DNA of 25,770 bases from Pseudomonadota bacterium (GCA_023415035.1 JAEZLX010000210.1:1-25770), one strand, 5' to 3'; positions 1 through 9,449 are shown, numbered from the stretch's first letter. A program made the numbers and translations. Notes: a model not told the origin generated them from the sequence alone.

Positions 1-558
1 CAGGCGCAACGGCCCACTTCGGCCGGCGAAACGCTCGGCCGGCGGTTTCTGGTGCAGGAAGGGCTCGCGCAACGGATTACCGACCCACTCGCCCTTGGGC
101 ATGGCGTCCGGAAAGGCGGTGAACACACGGTCAGCGACGCCAGCCAGGACCTTGTTCGCCATGCCGGCCACGGAATTCTGCTCGTGCAGCACCAGGGGTT
201 TGCCCAGCAGCGTGCCCATCATGCCGCCGGGGAAGCTGATGTAGCCCCCCAGGCCGACCACCACATCGGGGCGCACACGGCGCACCACGCCCAGCGCCTG
301 CCAGAAGGCGCGCAGCAGGCGCAGCGGCAGCAAGGCCAGGGTCATGACACCCTTGCCGCGCACACCACCGAAATCGATGGTTTCCAGCGCGAAGCCGCGC
401 GGCGGCACCAGGCGGCTTTCCATGCTGCCGGGCGCACCCAGCCAATGCACACGCCAGCCGCGTTCGCGCAGTGCCTCCGCCACGGCCAGTCCCGGGAAGA
501 TGTGGCCACCCGTGCCGCCCGCCATGACCAGCGCGCAAGGGGTGTTCCGCTCGGTCAT
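1..558 (-). CDS. murG: MurG, lipid II synthase (partial, C-terminal part beyond window)
   Basis: This is the N-terminal 186 residues of UDP-N-acetylglucosamine:undecaprenyl-pyrophosphoryl-MurNAc-pentapeptide GlcNAc transferase. MurG adds GlcNAc to lipid I to give lipid II on the cytoplasmic face of the inner membrane. The N-terminal acceptor domain shows the glycine-rich GGTGGH loop at residues 14-19. The second conserved glycine loop, GLGGYISFPGG, is at 102-112, followed by HEQN at 125-128. The family is about 350-360 residues long, so roughly half, including the UDP-GlcNAc-binding domain, lies outside the window. The ATG start overlaps the ftsW stop codon as ATGA, which indicates coupled translation as the last visible gene of the dcw run. 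The reading frame is open to the window edge. The family call is secure. Confidence 0.97.
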   Translation of the reverse strand, partial: MTERNTPCALVMAGGTGGHIFPGLAVAEALRERGWRVHWLGAPGSMESRLVPPRGFALETIDFGGVRGKGVMTLALLPLRLLRAFWQALGVVRRVRPDVVVGLGGYISFPGGMMGTLLGKPLVLHEQNSVAGMANKVLAGVADRVFTAFPDAMPKGEWVGNPLREPFLHQKPPAERFAGRSGPLRL

Positions 559-1820
559 GAACGCCCCCCTTTCATGAGCTGGCGGTTCTCGTAGTCGACC
601 CGCAGCACGATGGACAGCGCCACCAGGTTCATCAGGATGGCCGATCCGCCATAGCTCATCAGCGGCAGCGTCAGGCCCTTGGTCGGCAGCGCACCAAGGT
701 TCACGCCGATGTTGATGAAGGCCTGGAAGCCGATCCACAGGCCGACACCCTGCGCCACCAGCCCCGAGAACACCTGGTCCAGCGCGATCGCCTGGCGGCC
801 GATGTGCATGATGCGACGGGTCAGCCAGAAGAACATGCCGGTGATGATGAGCATGCCCACCAGGCCGAACTCCTCGCCGATCACGGCCAGCAGGAAGTCG
901 GTGTGCGCCTCCGGCAGCCAGTGCAGTTTCTCGACGCTGCCGCCCAGGCCGACACCGAAGACCTCGCCGCGGCCGATGGCGATGAGCGCATGCGACAGCT
1001 GGTACCCTTTGCCCAGTGCGTGCTCCTCGCTGAACGGGTCGAGGTAGGCGAAGATGCGCTCGCGCCGCCACGGCGAGAGCCAGACCATGGCCGCGAAGGC
1101 GAACACCAGTATGGCGGCGATCACGAAGAACATGCGTGCATTCACCCCACCCAGGAACAGGATGCCCATGGCGATCACCGCGATCACCATGAACGCACCC
1201 ATGTCCGGCTCGGCCAGCAGCAGCATCCCCACCACGCCCACGGCGATGGCCATGGGCAGCACGGCGCGGAAGAAGCGCTCCTTCACCTCCATCTTGCGCA
1301 CCATGTAGTCGGCCGCGTAAAGCAGCACCGCCAGCTTGGCCAGCTCCGAGGGCTGGAAGTTGATGATGCCCAGCGAAAACCAGCGCCGTGCGCCGTTGAC
1401 GCCCTTGCCCACGTGCGGGATCAGCACCAGCACAAGCAGCAGCAAAGAGGCCGTGAAGAACCAGGGCGCCATGCGCTCCCAGAACCGCATCGGAATCTGG
1501 AACGCGACCATGGCGCAGATGAAGCCCATCGCCGCCGCCAGACCGTGGCGCAGGACGAAGTGGTACTGCGTGTAGTTGGCAAAACGCGGGTTGTCGGGCA
1601 GCGCGATCGAGGCCGAATAGACCATCACCAGCCCCCACGACACCAGCGCGACGACCACCCACACCAGCGGCTGGTCGAAACCGAGCTCGCTCACGGGTGC
1701 CTGCTGCATGCCCTGGTAGCGGCGGCTCGACAGGCGTACCGGCAGCGAATCGCCACCGGACAGGCCGAACATGGCCTTCAGGCGCTGCAGGGGAGTCCTG
1801 ACGGCAGTTTCCTGCGCCAT
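555..1820 (-). CDS. ftsW: FtsW, septal peptidoglycan glycosyltransferase (SEDS family)
   Basis: FtsW is an integral membrane SEDS protein that polymerises lipid II into glycan strands at the division septum together with FtsI. The translation has a cytoplasmic N-terminus of about 50 residues followed by many hydrophobic segments (about ten are expected). It contains the SEDS signatures QPSELAKLA near residue 157 and LAEPDMG near 203. The extracellular PEAHTDF motif near 303-309 carries the catalytic Asp known from FtsW/RodA. The C-terminus has PLMSYGGSA. The length of 421 aa is normal. The start is ambiguous: ATG at 1820 gives a TGATG junction with the murD stop, while an adjacent upstream GTG at 1823 would give a GTGA overlap. 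I chose the ATG, and either start changes only one residue. A G-rich run just upstream can act as the ribosome binding site. Confidence 0.97.
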   Translation of the reverse strand: MAQETAVRTPLQRLKAMFGLSGGDSLPVRLSSRRYQGMQQAPVSELGFDQPLVWVVVALVSWGLVMVYSASIALPDNPRFANYTQYHFVLRHGLAAAMGFICAMVAFQIPMRFWERMAPWFFTASLLLLVLVLIPHVGKGVNGARRWFSLGIINFQPSELAKLAVLLYAADYMVRKMEVKERFFRAVLPMAIAVGVVGMLLLAEPDMGAFMVIAVIAMGILFLGGVNARMFFVIAAILVFAFAAMVWLSPWRRERIFAYLDPFSEEHALGKGYQLSHALIAIGRGEVFGVGLGGSVEKLHWLPEAHTDFLLAVIGEEFGLVGMLIITGMFFWLTRRIMHIGRQAIALDQVFSGLVAQGVGLWIGFQAFINIGVNLGALPTKGLTLPLMSYGGSAILMNLVALSIVLRVDYENRQLMKGGRS

Positions 1821-3577
1821 CACGCCCCCCCCGTCAGGACCTGGCCGCGCTCGGCCGCCAGTTCGGCCACCGCATCCACGAACACGCGTGCGCGGTGCAC
1901 GTAGCTGTCGAACATGTCCAAGCTCGCGCAGGCTGGCGACATCAGCACCGCATCACCCGGTTGCGCCAGCTGCGCGCACAGCCGGACGGCTTCCGGCAGC
2001 GTCGCAGCCTCCTGCATCTCCAGTCCGTCCTGCGCCACCTGGCTGCGGATCAGCGATGCATCGCGCCCGATCAGCACCACGGCGCGCGCGTGGCGCGCCA
2101 GCGGCGTGGCCAGCGGCTCGAAGTTTTGTCCCTTGCCATCGCCGCCCAGGATCACGACCAGGCGGCGCTCCGCACCAAGCCCCCGGATGGCGGCGAGCGT
2201 GGCACCCACGTTGGTGCCCTTGCTGTCGTCGAAGTACTCGACCTCATCGACGATGCCCACCGGCTCGACACGGTGCGGCTCGCCCCGGTATTCGCGCAGA
2301 CCGTGCAGCATGGGCGCCAGCGTGGCGCCGGTGGAGGAGGCCAGCGCCAGCGCCGCCAGCGCGTTCGCGGCGTTGTGGCGGCCGCGGATGCGCAGCGCGT
2401 CGACCGGCATCAGGCGCTGCAGCCAGATTTCCTCTTCGTCCTGCGCTGCGCGGCCGCGCTTGCGCGTTTCGTCCATCGGCTGTGCCCGCACCAACCACTC
2501 CATGCCGTTGACCGCCTTGATGCCCCAGTCTCCGGCGCGCACAGGCGTATCCAGCCCGAAGCTGACCCATTCGCGCGCGGGCACCTGACGGTTGCGTCCG
2601 CTGATCTTGACAGTGACCAGACCCGGCTGCATGGCCATCACCAGCGGATCATCGCGGTTGAGCAGCATCAGCGCGCCGCTGCCGAACACGGCCTGCTTGG
2701 CCTGCGCGTAAACCGCCATCGAACCGTGCCAGTCCAAGTGGTCTTCGGTGATGTTCAGCACCGTGGCCGCCGTCGGAATGCGATTCCAGGCACCCTCGGC
2801 CGTGCCGTCGAGCTGGAAGCTGGACAGCTCCAGCACCCAGACCTGGGGCAGATACGGCGGTTGCGGTGGTTCGGGCGGAGGCGGAGCGATCGGCGCGGGG
2901 CCATCCTCCACCGGCTCGGCTTCTGCCTCGTCATCCGCAACATCCTCGACTGACGTGTCCACCGGTGGTGCCACGTCTTCCATCCTCGCCATCTCAGGTG
3001 TCTGGACTTCCTCCTGCGCACGGCGCGCCTCGTCCTCGGCATGAGCCTGGGTCTCGTGGCCCAGCGCCTGAGCCAGCACATCCAGCAGCGCGGGACCGAT
3101 GTTGCCCGCCACCGCCACACGCCATCCGGCCCGTTGGAGCAGCAGGCCCGTCAGCGAGGTGACCGTGGTCTTTCCGTTGGTGCCGGTCACAGCCAGCACC
3201 TTGGGCCGGTAAGGCAATGGCGACTCCCGCCGCGACAGCTCGTCCAGCGCCTGCGCGAACAGGTCCAGCTCGCCCACAACCGCGATGCCGCGCGCCTGCG
3301 CATGCGCCATCACGGGCTCAAGCTGCCCGGGCTGCAACCCGGGACTGCGCGCGATCAGGTTCCAGTCCGCGCGTGCCAGAAGGGCCTGATCGAACGCGCA
3401 GCCGCACACCAGCTCGGCCTGCGGGCAGTCGGCCGCCAGGCGTTCGCGGTGCGGCGGGTTCTCGCGCGTGTCGGCCACCACCACGCGGGCGCCCTGCCGG
3501 GTGCACCAGCGTGCCATCGCCAGGCCGGAGATGCCCAGGCCCAGGATGAGAACGGTTTGATCCTTCAATGCGCTCAT
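1820..3577 (-). CDS. murD: MurD, UDP-MurNAc-L-Ala:D-Glu ligase with a low-complexity insertion
   Basis: MurD is the cytoplasmic Mur ligase that adds D-glutamate to UDP-MurNAc-L-alanine using ATP. The N-terminal Rossmann-like domain begins at LILGLGISG. The ATP P-loop TGTNGKTT is at residues 131-138. LELSSFQLDG is at 249-258, NITEDHLDWHG at 275-285, and the C-terminal-domain DDSKGTN at 450-456. The start is the ATG at 3577, which overlaps the mraY stop as ATGA; the open frame extends 11 codons further upstream inside mraY. The protein is 585 aa, well above the usual 440-500. Most of the excess is an acidic and proline-rich block at about residues 172-243, just before the LELSSFQL strand. A smaller extra segment (DETRKRGRAAQDEEE) lies near 369-383. 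All core motifs are intact, so the enzyme should be active. Confidence 0.96.
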   Translation of the reverse strand: MSALKDQTVLILGLGISGLAMARWCTRQGARVVVADTRENPPHRERLAADCPQAELVCGCAFDQALLARADWNLIARSPGLQPGQLEPVMAHAQARGIAVVGELDLFAQALDELSRRESPLPYRPKVLAVTGTNGKTTVTSLTGLLLQRAGWRVAVAGNIGPALLDVLAQALGHETQAHAEDEARRAQEEVQTPEMARMEDVAPPVDTSVEDVADDEAEAEPVEDGPAPIAPPPPEPPQPPYLPQVWVLELSSFQLDGTAEGAWNRIPTAATVLNITEDHLDWHGSMAVYAQAKQAVFGSGALMLLNRDDPLVMAMQPGLVTVKISGRNRQVPAREWVSFGLDTPVRAGDWGIKAVNGMEWLVRAQPMDETRKRGRAAQDEEEIWLQRLMPVDALRIRGRHNAANALAALALASSTGATLAPMLHGLREYRGEPHRVEPVGIVDEVEYFDDSKGTNVGATLAAIRGLGAERRLVVILGGDGKGQNFEPLATPLARHARAVVLIGRDASLIRSQVAQDGLEMQEAATLPEAVRLCAQLAQPGDAVLMSPACASLDMFDSYVHRARVFVDAVAELAAERGQVLTGGA

Positions 3578-4752
3578 CGCAGTTTCAGGGTTGACAGGCC
3601 GACCAGGCACAGCAGCATGGTGATGATCCAGAAGCGCACGACCACCTGGGTCTCCTTCCAGCCCTTTTTCTCGAAGTGGTGGTGCAGCGGCGCCATCTGG
3701 AACAGGCGGCGACCCTGGCCGTAACGGCGTTTGGTGTACTTGAACCAGCTGACCTGCAGCATCACCGACAGCGCCTCAACAACGAAGATCCCGCCCATCA
3801 CAGCCAGCACCACCTCCTGGCGCACGATCACGGCGATGGTGCCCAGCGCCCCACCCAGCGCCAGCGCACCGACGTCACCCATGAACACTTGCGCCGGATG
3901 CGTGTTGAACCACAGGAATGCCAGGCCCGCTCCGGCCATGGCGGCGCAGAAGATCAGCAGCTCCCCTGCGCCTGGGATGTAGGGCATGAGCAGGTAGCGC
4001 GCGAACACCGCGTTGCCGGTGACGTAGGCGAACACGCCCAGCGCCGAGCCCACCATGACCACCGGCATGATCGCCAGACCGTCCAGACCGTCGGTGAGAT
4101 TGACCGCATTGCTCGACCCGACGATGACCAGGTAGGTCATGACCACGAAGCCGAACACGCCCAGCGGGTAGGCCACTTCCTTGAAAAATGGCACCATGAA
4201 CCCGGCCTGCGGCGGCAGCGGCAGCGTGAAGCCCGAGGCCACCCAGTCCCAGAACAGCGCCAGCACCTTGGTGTTGCTGCTCTCGGACACGCTGAACGCC
4301 AGGTAGAACGCGGCCACCAGGCCGATGACCGACTGCCAGAAGTATTTCTCGCGCGAGGGCATCCCCTCCGGGTCCTTGCGCACGACCTTGCGCCAGTCGT
4401 CCACCCAGCCGATGGCACCGAAGCCCAGCGTCACCGCCAGCACGATCCACACAAAGCGGTTGGACGGGTCGAACCACAGCAGCGTCGACAGCGCGATCGA
4501 GAACAGGATGAGCACGCCCCCCATGGTCGGCGTGCCTCCCTTGCTCAGGTGCGTCTGCATGCCGTACTCGCGGATCGGCTGGCCGATCTTGAGCGCCGCC
4601 AGACGCCGGATCACGAAGGGTCCCGCCACCAGCCCGACGATCAGGGCCGTCATGGCGGCCATGACGGCGCGGAAGGTCAGGTACTGGAACACCCGCAGGA
4701 ATCCGAACTCGGGGCCCAGCCCCTGGAGCCACTGGGTCAGGCTAAACAGCAT
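3574..4752 (-). CDS. mraY: MraY, phospho-MurNAc-pentapeptide translocase
   Basis: MraY is an inner-membrane enzyme that transfers phospho-MurNAc-pentapeptide from UDP to undecaprenyl phosphate, forming lipid I. The 392-residue sequence has about ten hydrophobic segments. Near the start is the family signature KGGTPTMGG (residues 71-79). The Mg/catalytic aspartates are D118-D119 in VDDWRK, D221 in NLTDGLDGL, and D293 in FMGDVG. The cytoplasmic histidine motif PLHHHFEKKGW is at 355-365. The gene overlaps murF by 11 bases and the murD start by 4 bases, so it is embedded in the coupled dcw run. The length is slightly above the 360 of E. coli MraY because of a loop around residues 153-195. The assignment is secure. 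Confidence 0.97.
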   Translation of the reverse strand: MLFSLTQWLQGLGPEFGFLRVFQYLTFRAVMAAMTALIVGLVAGPFVIRRLAALKIGQPIREYGMQTHLSKGGTPTMGGVLILFSIALSTLLWFDPSNRFVWIVLAVTLGFGAIGWVDDWRKVVRKDPEGMPSREKYFWQSVIGLVAAFYLAFSVSESSNTKVLALFWDWVASGFTLPLPPQAGFMVPFFKEVAYPLGVFGFVVMTYLVIVGSSNAVNLTDGLDGLAIMPVVMVGSALGVFAYVTGNAVFARYLLMPYIPGAGELLIFCAAMAGAGLAFLWFNTHPAQVFMGDVGALALGGALGTIAVIVRQEVVLAVMGGIFVVEALSVMLQVSWFKYTKRRYGQGRRLFQMAPLHHHFEKKGWKETQVVVRFWIITMLLCLVGLSTLKLR

Positions 4753-6163
4753 GTTGGTTCACCTCTTCCTGTTCCCGACCTGCCTGCAAGGCCTTGACCA
4801 CCCGTTCCATGCGCATGAAGCGCGATCCCTTGACCAGCACGCTGGCCGGCCCCTGCGCCTGGGCCACATGCCGCACCACATGGGCAGCCAGTGCGTCGAC
4901 GTCGTCCCAGTGTTCGGGAGCCGTCTCGCCCATCGAGCCCAGCGCCGCCACGGCCTGGCGCATCCAGTCACCCGCACAGACGATGTCCTCGATGCCCCGG
5001 GTGCGCGCGTGGCGCAGCACCTCGAGGTGGAAGGCCAACCCCTCCTCACCGACTTCACCCATGTCGCCGAGCACCAGCAGGCGCGGCCCGGGCAAGCCGG
5101 CCAGCACCTCGATCGCCGCGATCACCGAGTCCGGATTGGCGTTGTAGGTGTCGTCCACCAGCGTGATGTCCCGTCCGCCCAGCCGCAGCGACAAGGCGCG
5201 CAAGCGTCCGCCCACGGGCTCGAACGCCGCCAGACCGCGCGCGACCGTGTCCGCGGGAATGCCGGCGGCCAGGGCGCAGGCTGCCGCCGCCATCGCGTTG
5301 CGCAGGTTGTGGCGACCCGCAATGCGCAGCAGGCCGGACTGCTCGCCCGACGCGCAGCGCCAGCGCATCTGCCAGGCCCCCGCTGCCCAGCGCGCGTCAA
5401 CCAGATGCACATCGGCAGAGGTGTCGGTGTCGCTGAATGTCAGCACGCTGCGCGCGCCGGCCAGCTCTCGCCAGATCGGCGTATGTGCCGTGTCGTCACT
5501 CGGGAAGACCGCCGTGCCACCCTCCCGCAGCGCCGCGAAAACCGCGCCGTTCTCGCGCGCCACGGCCTCGACCGTGGTCATGAATTCCTGGTGCTCGCGC
5601 TGCGCGTTGTTGACCAGCGCCACCGTGGGCTGGGTCATGGCCGCCAGGCTGGCGATCTCGCCCGGGTGGTTCATGCCCAGCTCGACCACCGAATAGCGGT
5701 GCGCGTCGCGCAGCTGCAAGAGCGTCAGCGGCACGCCGATGTCGTTGTTGAAGTTGCCGCGGGTGGCGTGTGCCGCGTCACCGGCCGCGCAATGCAGGAT
5801 CGAGGCGATCATCTGCGTCACCGTCGTCTTGCCGTTGCTGCCCGTCACCGCGATCAGGGGCAGCGAGAACTGCTCGCGCCACAGGCGCGCCAGCTCGCCC
5901 AGCGCTCGCCGGCTGTCCGGAACCTCGACCCCCGGCAAGCCCGCTTCGGCCAGGCCATGCTCGGCCAGTGCAGCGACCGCGCCCGCGGTCCTGGCCTGCG
6001 CCAGGAAGCTGTGGGCATCGAAACGCTCGCCGCGCAACGCCACGAACAGGTCGCCCGACTGCAGACTGCGGGTATCGGTGTGCACGCGCTCAATGGTGAC
6101 CCCGGGCCGTCCTACCGGCCGGGCGCCATCCAGGCGGATGAGCAGATCAGCCAGGCCCTTCAT
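4742..6163 (-). CDS. murF: MurF, UDP-MurNAc-tripeptide:D-Ala-D-Ala ligase
   Basis: MurF completes the cytoplasmic peptidoglycan precursor by adding D-Ala-D-Ala to UDP-MurNAc-L-Ala-D-Glu-mesoDAP with ATP. The N-terminal UDP-binding domain contains HTDTRSLQSGDLFVALRGERFDAHSF (residues 28-53). The P-loop TGSNGKTT is at 107-114. The central domain has NNDIGVPLTLL and ELGMNHPGEI, and the C-terminal domain has DDTYNANPDS and LGDMGEVGEE. The length of 473 aa is normal. The start ATG at 6163 overlaps the murE stop as ATGA. The 3' end runs 11 bases into mraY. Nothing is unusual beyond the overlaps. Confidence 0.97.
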   Translation of the reverse strand: MKGLADLLIRLDGARPVGRPGVTIERVHTDTRSLQSGDLFVALRGERFDAHSFLAQARTAGAVAALAEHGLAEAGLPGVEVPDSRRALGELARLWREQFSLPLIAVTGSNGKTTVTQMIASILHCAAGDAAHATRGNFNNDIGVPLTLLQLRDAHRYSVVELGMNHPGEIASLAAMTQPTVALVNNAQREHQEFMTTVEAVARENGAVFAALREGGTAVFPSDDTAHTPIWRELAGARSVLTFSDTDTSADVHLVDARWAAGAWQMRWRCASGEQSGLLRIAGRHNLRNAMAAAACALAAGIPADTVARGLAAFEPVGGRLRALSLRLGGRDITLVDDTYNANPDSVIAAIEVLAGLPGPRLLVLGDMGEVGEEGLAFHLEVLRHARTRGIEDIVCAGDWMRQAVAALGSMGETAPEHWDDVDALAAHVVRHVAQAQGPASVLVKGSRFMRMERVVKALQAGREQEEVNQHAV

Positions 6164-7695
6164 GTCGTCTGTCCTCTCGCGGCCCGGCGTGCCTGCAGCG
6201 CCCGGGCGGCTTCTTCGAGATCCGAAAAATGGCGACGCTCGCCCCGGATTTCCTGGTAATCCTCGTGTCCCTTGCCGGCCAGCAGCACCACGTCACGGTC
6301 GTCGGCCGACCCCACGGTTCGGGCGATCGCCTCGGCGCGGTCGGCTTCGACCTGCACCTGTTGCGGCCGGCTCAGACCGACCTGCATCTGCGCCAGGATG
6401 GCCAGCGGGTCTTCGCTGCGCGGGTTGTCGCTGGTGAGCACCACGCGGTCGGCTTCTCGCTCGGCCACGGCAGCCATCAGCGGCCGCTTGCCCGGATCGC
6501 GATCGCCACCGCAGCCCACCAGGACAGTGAGCGCGCCGCCGCGCGCGCGCGCCAGCGGCCGCACCGCCTGCAGCACTTTCTCCAGTGCGTCCGGGGTATG
6601 GGCATAGTCCACCAGCACCAGCGGACCGTCAACACCCTCGCCCACACGCTGCAGACGACCCGGCACCGGCGTGAGCCGGGGCAGTGCCGCCACCGCGTCG
6701 GCCAGCGGCACGCCCAATGCGCGCGCCGCGGCCAGCACGCCCAGCAGGTTGGACACGTTGTAGCTGCCCACCAGCGGCAACGACACGGAAAGGTCCTGTC
6801 CTGCGCCGCCCTGGACATCGCGTTCGGTCAGACGCAGGCGAACACCGTCGTGCGTCACCGCCAGATCCGCCGCGACCAGACGGGCCTCACCGCCCACCGA
6901 CACGGTCCACAGATCGAGTTCCTCGCGTTGAACCAGCCTTTGCGCCAGCTCCGCGCCCTTGGCATCGTCGATATTGACCACGGCGGCAGCCAGACCCGGC
7001 CAGTCGAACAGGACTGACTTGGCGTCCCAGTAGGCCGCCATCGTGCCGTGGTAGTCCAGGTGATCCTGCGTGAAGTTGGTGAACACGCCGACACGGATGC
7101 GCGTGGCATTGAGACGCGCCTCGGCCATGCCGATCGACGAGGCCTCCATCGCGCAGGCGCTCAGCCCCTCCTCCGCCATGCCGCGCAGGCGGCGTTGCAG
7201 CAGGACCGGGTCGGGCGTGGTCATGCCCGTGCTCACCAGCGTGCCCCGGTCCTCGCCGGCCAGGGGCGGACGGCCGATGCCCAGCGTGCCCACCAGCCCG
7301 CAGGGGCGGCCCACGGCCGTGAGCAGCTGCGCCATCCACCAGGACGATGATGTCTTGCCGTTGGTGCCCGTGAACGCCACCACGTCCAGCTCGGAACTGG
7401 GTTCGCCATAGAACGCGCTGGCGATGGCGCCCGAGAGCGTCTTGAGCGAGGGCACCGGCAGCACGCGCTCGTCAGTGAAGTGGAAAGCCTCGGCACCGTC
7501 CTGCTCGACCAGCGCCGCGGATGCACCGGCAGCCAGGGCGGTTGCCACGAAGCGCCGGCCATCGGTGGCGGCACCGGGCCAGGCCACGAAGCCGTCTCCG
7601 GCGCCCACCTGGCGGCTGTCGCACGACAGGTCTCCACGCACGCGTGCGCGCAGCCATTCGGCAATCTCGGCGGGATGGCGCAGGGCGGGCCGCAT
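6160..7695 (-). CDS. murE: MurE, UDP-MurNAc-L-Ala-D-Glu:meso-DAP ligase
   Basis: MurE adds the third stem-peptide residue. The P-loop TGTNGKTS is at residues 109-116, NFTQDHLDYHG at 207-217, and the lysine expected to be carbamylated is K226 in YWDAKSVLF. The amino-acid specificity motif DNPR is at 423-426, which in known MurE enzymes selects meso-diaminopimelate over lysine, as expected for a Gram-negative bacterium. GKGHEDYQ is at 474-481. I chose the ATG at 7695, which overlaps the ftsI stop by one base (TGATG) and gives a normal 511-aa protein. The frame stays open another 207 codons upstream, but that part is antisense-like sequence within ftsI. DapF, encoded elsewhere in this window, makes the substrate meso-DAP. 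Confidence 0.97.
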   Translation of the reverse strand: MRPALRHPAEIAEWLRARVRGDLSCDSRQVGAGDGFVAWPGAATDGRRFVATALAAGASAALVEQDGAEAFHFTDERVLPVPSLKTLSGAIASAFYGEPSSELDVVAFTGTNGKTSSSWWMAQLLTAVGRPCGLVGTLGIGRPPLAGEDRGTLVSTGMTTPDPVLLQRRLRGMAEEGLSACAMEASSIGMAEARLNATRIRVGVFTNFTQDHLDYHGTMAAYWDAKSVLFDWPGLAAAVVNIDDAKGAELAQRLVQREELDLWTVSVGGEARLVAADLAVTHDGVRLRLTERDVQGGAGQDLSVSLPLVGSYNVSNLLGVLAAARALGVPLADAVAALPRLTPVPGRLQRVGEGVDGPLVLVDYAHTPDALEKVLQAVRPLARARGGALTVLVGCGGDRDPGKRPLMAAVAEREADRVVLTSDNPRSEDPLAILAQMQVGLSRPQQVQVEADRAEAIARTVGSADDRDVVLLAGKGHEDYQEIRGERRHFSDLEEAARALQARRAARGQTT

Positions 7696-9449
7696 CAGAA
7701 CGACTCCTCCACGAAATCGGCCACGATCTGCGGCTTGACATTCATGTCGGGCTGCACGCCCAGGATGCGCAGCGTCTGCTGCACGGTTTCGCTGAACACG
7801 GGCGCCGCGACGAGGCCGCCGTAGAACTGGCCGTTGGACGGCTCGTCGATCATCACCGCAACGACCACACGCGGCTGCTCCAGCGGCGCCAGGCCAACGA
7901 AGAAGCCGCGGTACTTGCCGATGGCGTAACCCTTGCCGGCCTGCACGCGCGCGGTACCGCTCTTGCCACCCACCGAGTAGCCGACCGTCTGCGCGCGCGT
8001 GCCCGTGCCGCCCGGCCCTACGGCCATGCCCAGCATCTTGCGCACGGCGCGCGCCGTTTTCTCGCTGAACACCTGCACGCCATCGGTGGGGCCGTCGGCC
8101 TTGAACAGCGTCACCGGAATGTACTGGCCGTCGCGGGCGAAGATCGTGTAGGCCTGCGCAAGCTGGAACAGCGACACCGACAGGCCATAGCCATAGCTCA
8201 TGGTGGCCTGCTCGACCGGACGCCATGTCTTGTACGGGCGCAGCCGCCCGCTCACCGCGCCGGGGAACGGCAGTTGCGGCTTGTGGCCGAACCCGGCCTG
8301 CGCGAACACCTCCCACATCTCGCGCGGATGCGTCTGCATGGCCAGCTTGACCGTGCCCACGTTGCTCGACTTCTGGATCACCTCCTCCACCGTCAGCGCG
8401 TCTTTCGGGTGGGTATCGGAGATCGTCCAGCCGCCCATGTTGATGCGGCCCGGCGCCGTGTGCACGACCGTGGTCGGCTTGACGATGCCCTTCTCCAGCG
8501 CGAGCGCGACAGTGAAGGGCTTCATCGAGGAGCCGGGCTCGAAGCTGTCGGTCAGCGCGCGGTTGCGCAGCTGGTCACCGCTGAGGTTCTTGCGATTGTT
8601 CGGGTCGTAGCTCGGGTAGTTGGCCAGCGCAAGCACCTCGCCAGTCTGCACGTCCAGCACCACGGCGCTGCCGGCCTTGGCCTTGTGCGCCAGGACCGCT
8701 TCGCGCAGCTTCTGATAGGTGAAGTACTGCACCTTGGCGTCGATCGACAGCTGCAGGTCGGGGCCGTCCACCGGCGGCACGACATCGCGCACATCCTCGA
8801 CCACGCGGCCCAGGCGGTCCTTGATCACGCGGCGCGAGCCGTTCTTGCCGGCCAGCTGCTGGTTGAAGGCGAGCTCCACGCCCTCCTGCCCCCGGTCCTC
8901 GACGTTGGTGAAGCCCACCACATGGGCCGCGGCCTCGCCCTCGGGGTACAGGCGCTTGTATGCCCGCGTCTGGTGGATGCCCTTGACACCCAGCTGGGCC
9001 ACCTGCCTGGCCACGGACTCGTCAACCTGGCGCTGGATCCAGACAAAGGTCTTCTCGCGGTCGGACACGCGCTTGCGCAGCTCGCTTTCCTTCATCCCCA
9101 GCAGCTTGGCGACGTCGCGCAGCTTCGGATCCGGCGGCTGGTCCATGTCGCTCGGATCGGCCCAGATGCTTTGCGCCACGACGCTGGAGGCCAGCAGCAT
9201 GCCGTTGCGGTCGAAGATGCGGCCGCGGTTGGCGGGCAGCTCGATCGTGCGCGCGTAGCGCACCTCGCCCTGCTTCTGGAAAAAGGCGTTGCCGAACACC
9301 TGGACATAGGCTGCCCGACCCGCCAGACCGATGAAGGCGACGGCCAGGGCCGCCACGATGAGCTTGCTGCGCCAGACAGGCGTCTTGCTCGCCAGCAGCG
9401 GGCTGGCGCCATAGTTGATGCTGCGACTGACGGAAGGCTTGCGGCTCAC
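7695..9449 (-). CDS. ftsI: FtsI (PBP3), septal peptidoglycan transpeptidase
   Basis: FtsI is the class B penicillin-binding protein that cross-links septal peptidoglycan. A single membrane anchor is at about residues 30-50, so the bulk is periplasmic. The PBP dimer domain follows, starting with RGRIFDRNGMLLASS (75-89). The transpeptidase domain has SSMK at 307-310 (Ser307 nucleophile), SSN at 361-363 and KSGT at 496-499. The length of 584 aa is typical. The start codon is GTG at 9449, which overlaps the ftsL stop as GTGA; the sequence MSRKPSVSRSINYGASPLLASK from this start looks like a normal cytoplasmic N-terminus and no nearby ATG fits. It acts with FtsW and FtsL of the same operon. Confidence 0.97.
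   Translation of the reverse strand: MSRKPSVSRSINYGASPLLASKTPVWRSKLIVAALAVAFIGLAGRAAYVQVFGNAFFQKQGEVRYARTIELPANRGRIFDRNGMLLASSVVAQSIWADPSDMDQPPDPKLRDVAKLLGMKESELRKRVSDREKTFVWIQRQVDESVARQVAQLGVKGIHQTRAYKRLYPEGEAAAHVVGFTNVEDRGQEGVELAFNQQLAGKNGSRRVIKDRLGRVVEDVRDVVPPVDGPDLQLSIDAKVQYFTYQKLREAVLAHKAKAGSAVVLDVQTGEVLALANYPSYDPNNRKNLSGDQLRNRALTDSFEPGSSMKPFTVALALEKGIVKPTTVVHTAPGRINMGGWTISDTHPKDALTVEEVIQKSSNVGTVKLAMQTHPREMWEVFAQAGFGHKPQLPFPGAVSGRLRPYKTWRPVEQATMSYGYGLSVSLFQLAQAYTIFARDGQYIPVTLFKADGPTDGVQVFSEKTARAVRKMLGMAVGPGGTGTRAQTVGYSVGGKSGTARVQAGKGYAIGKYRGFFVGLAPLEQPRVVVAVMIDEPSNGQFYGGLVAAPVFSETVQQTLRILGVQPDMNVKPQIVADFVEESF

Noticed and set aside
804..1904. Long plus-strand open frame opposite ftsW (366 codons), rich in His, Gln, Arg and Glu
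   Set aside because: High GC makes long antisense frames common. The composition is that of an antisense frame, and ftsW on the other strand has full family motifs.
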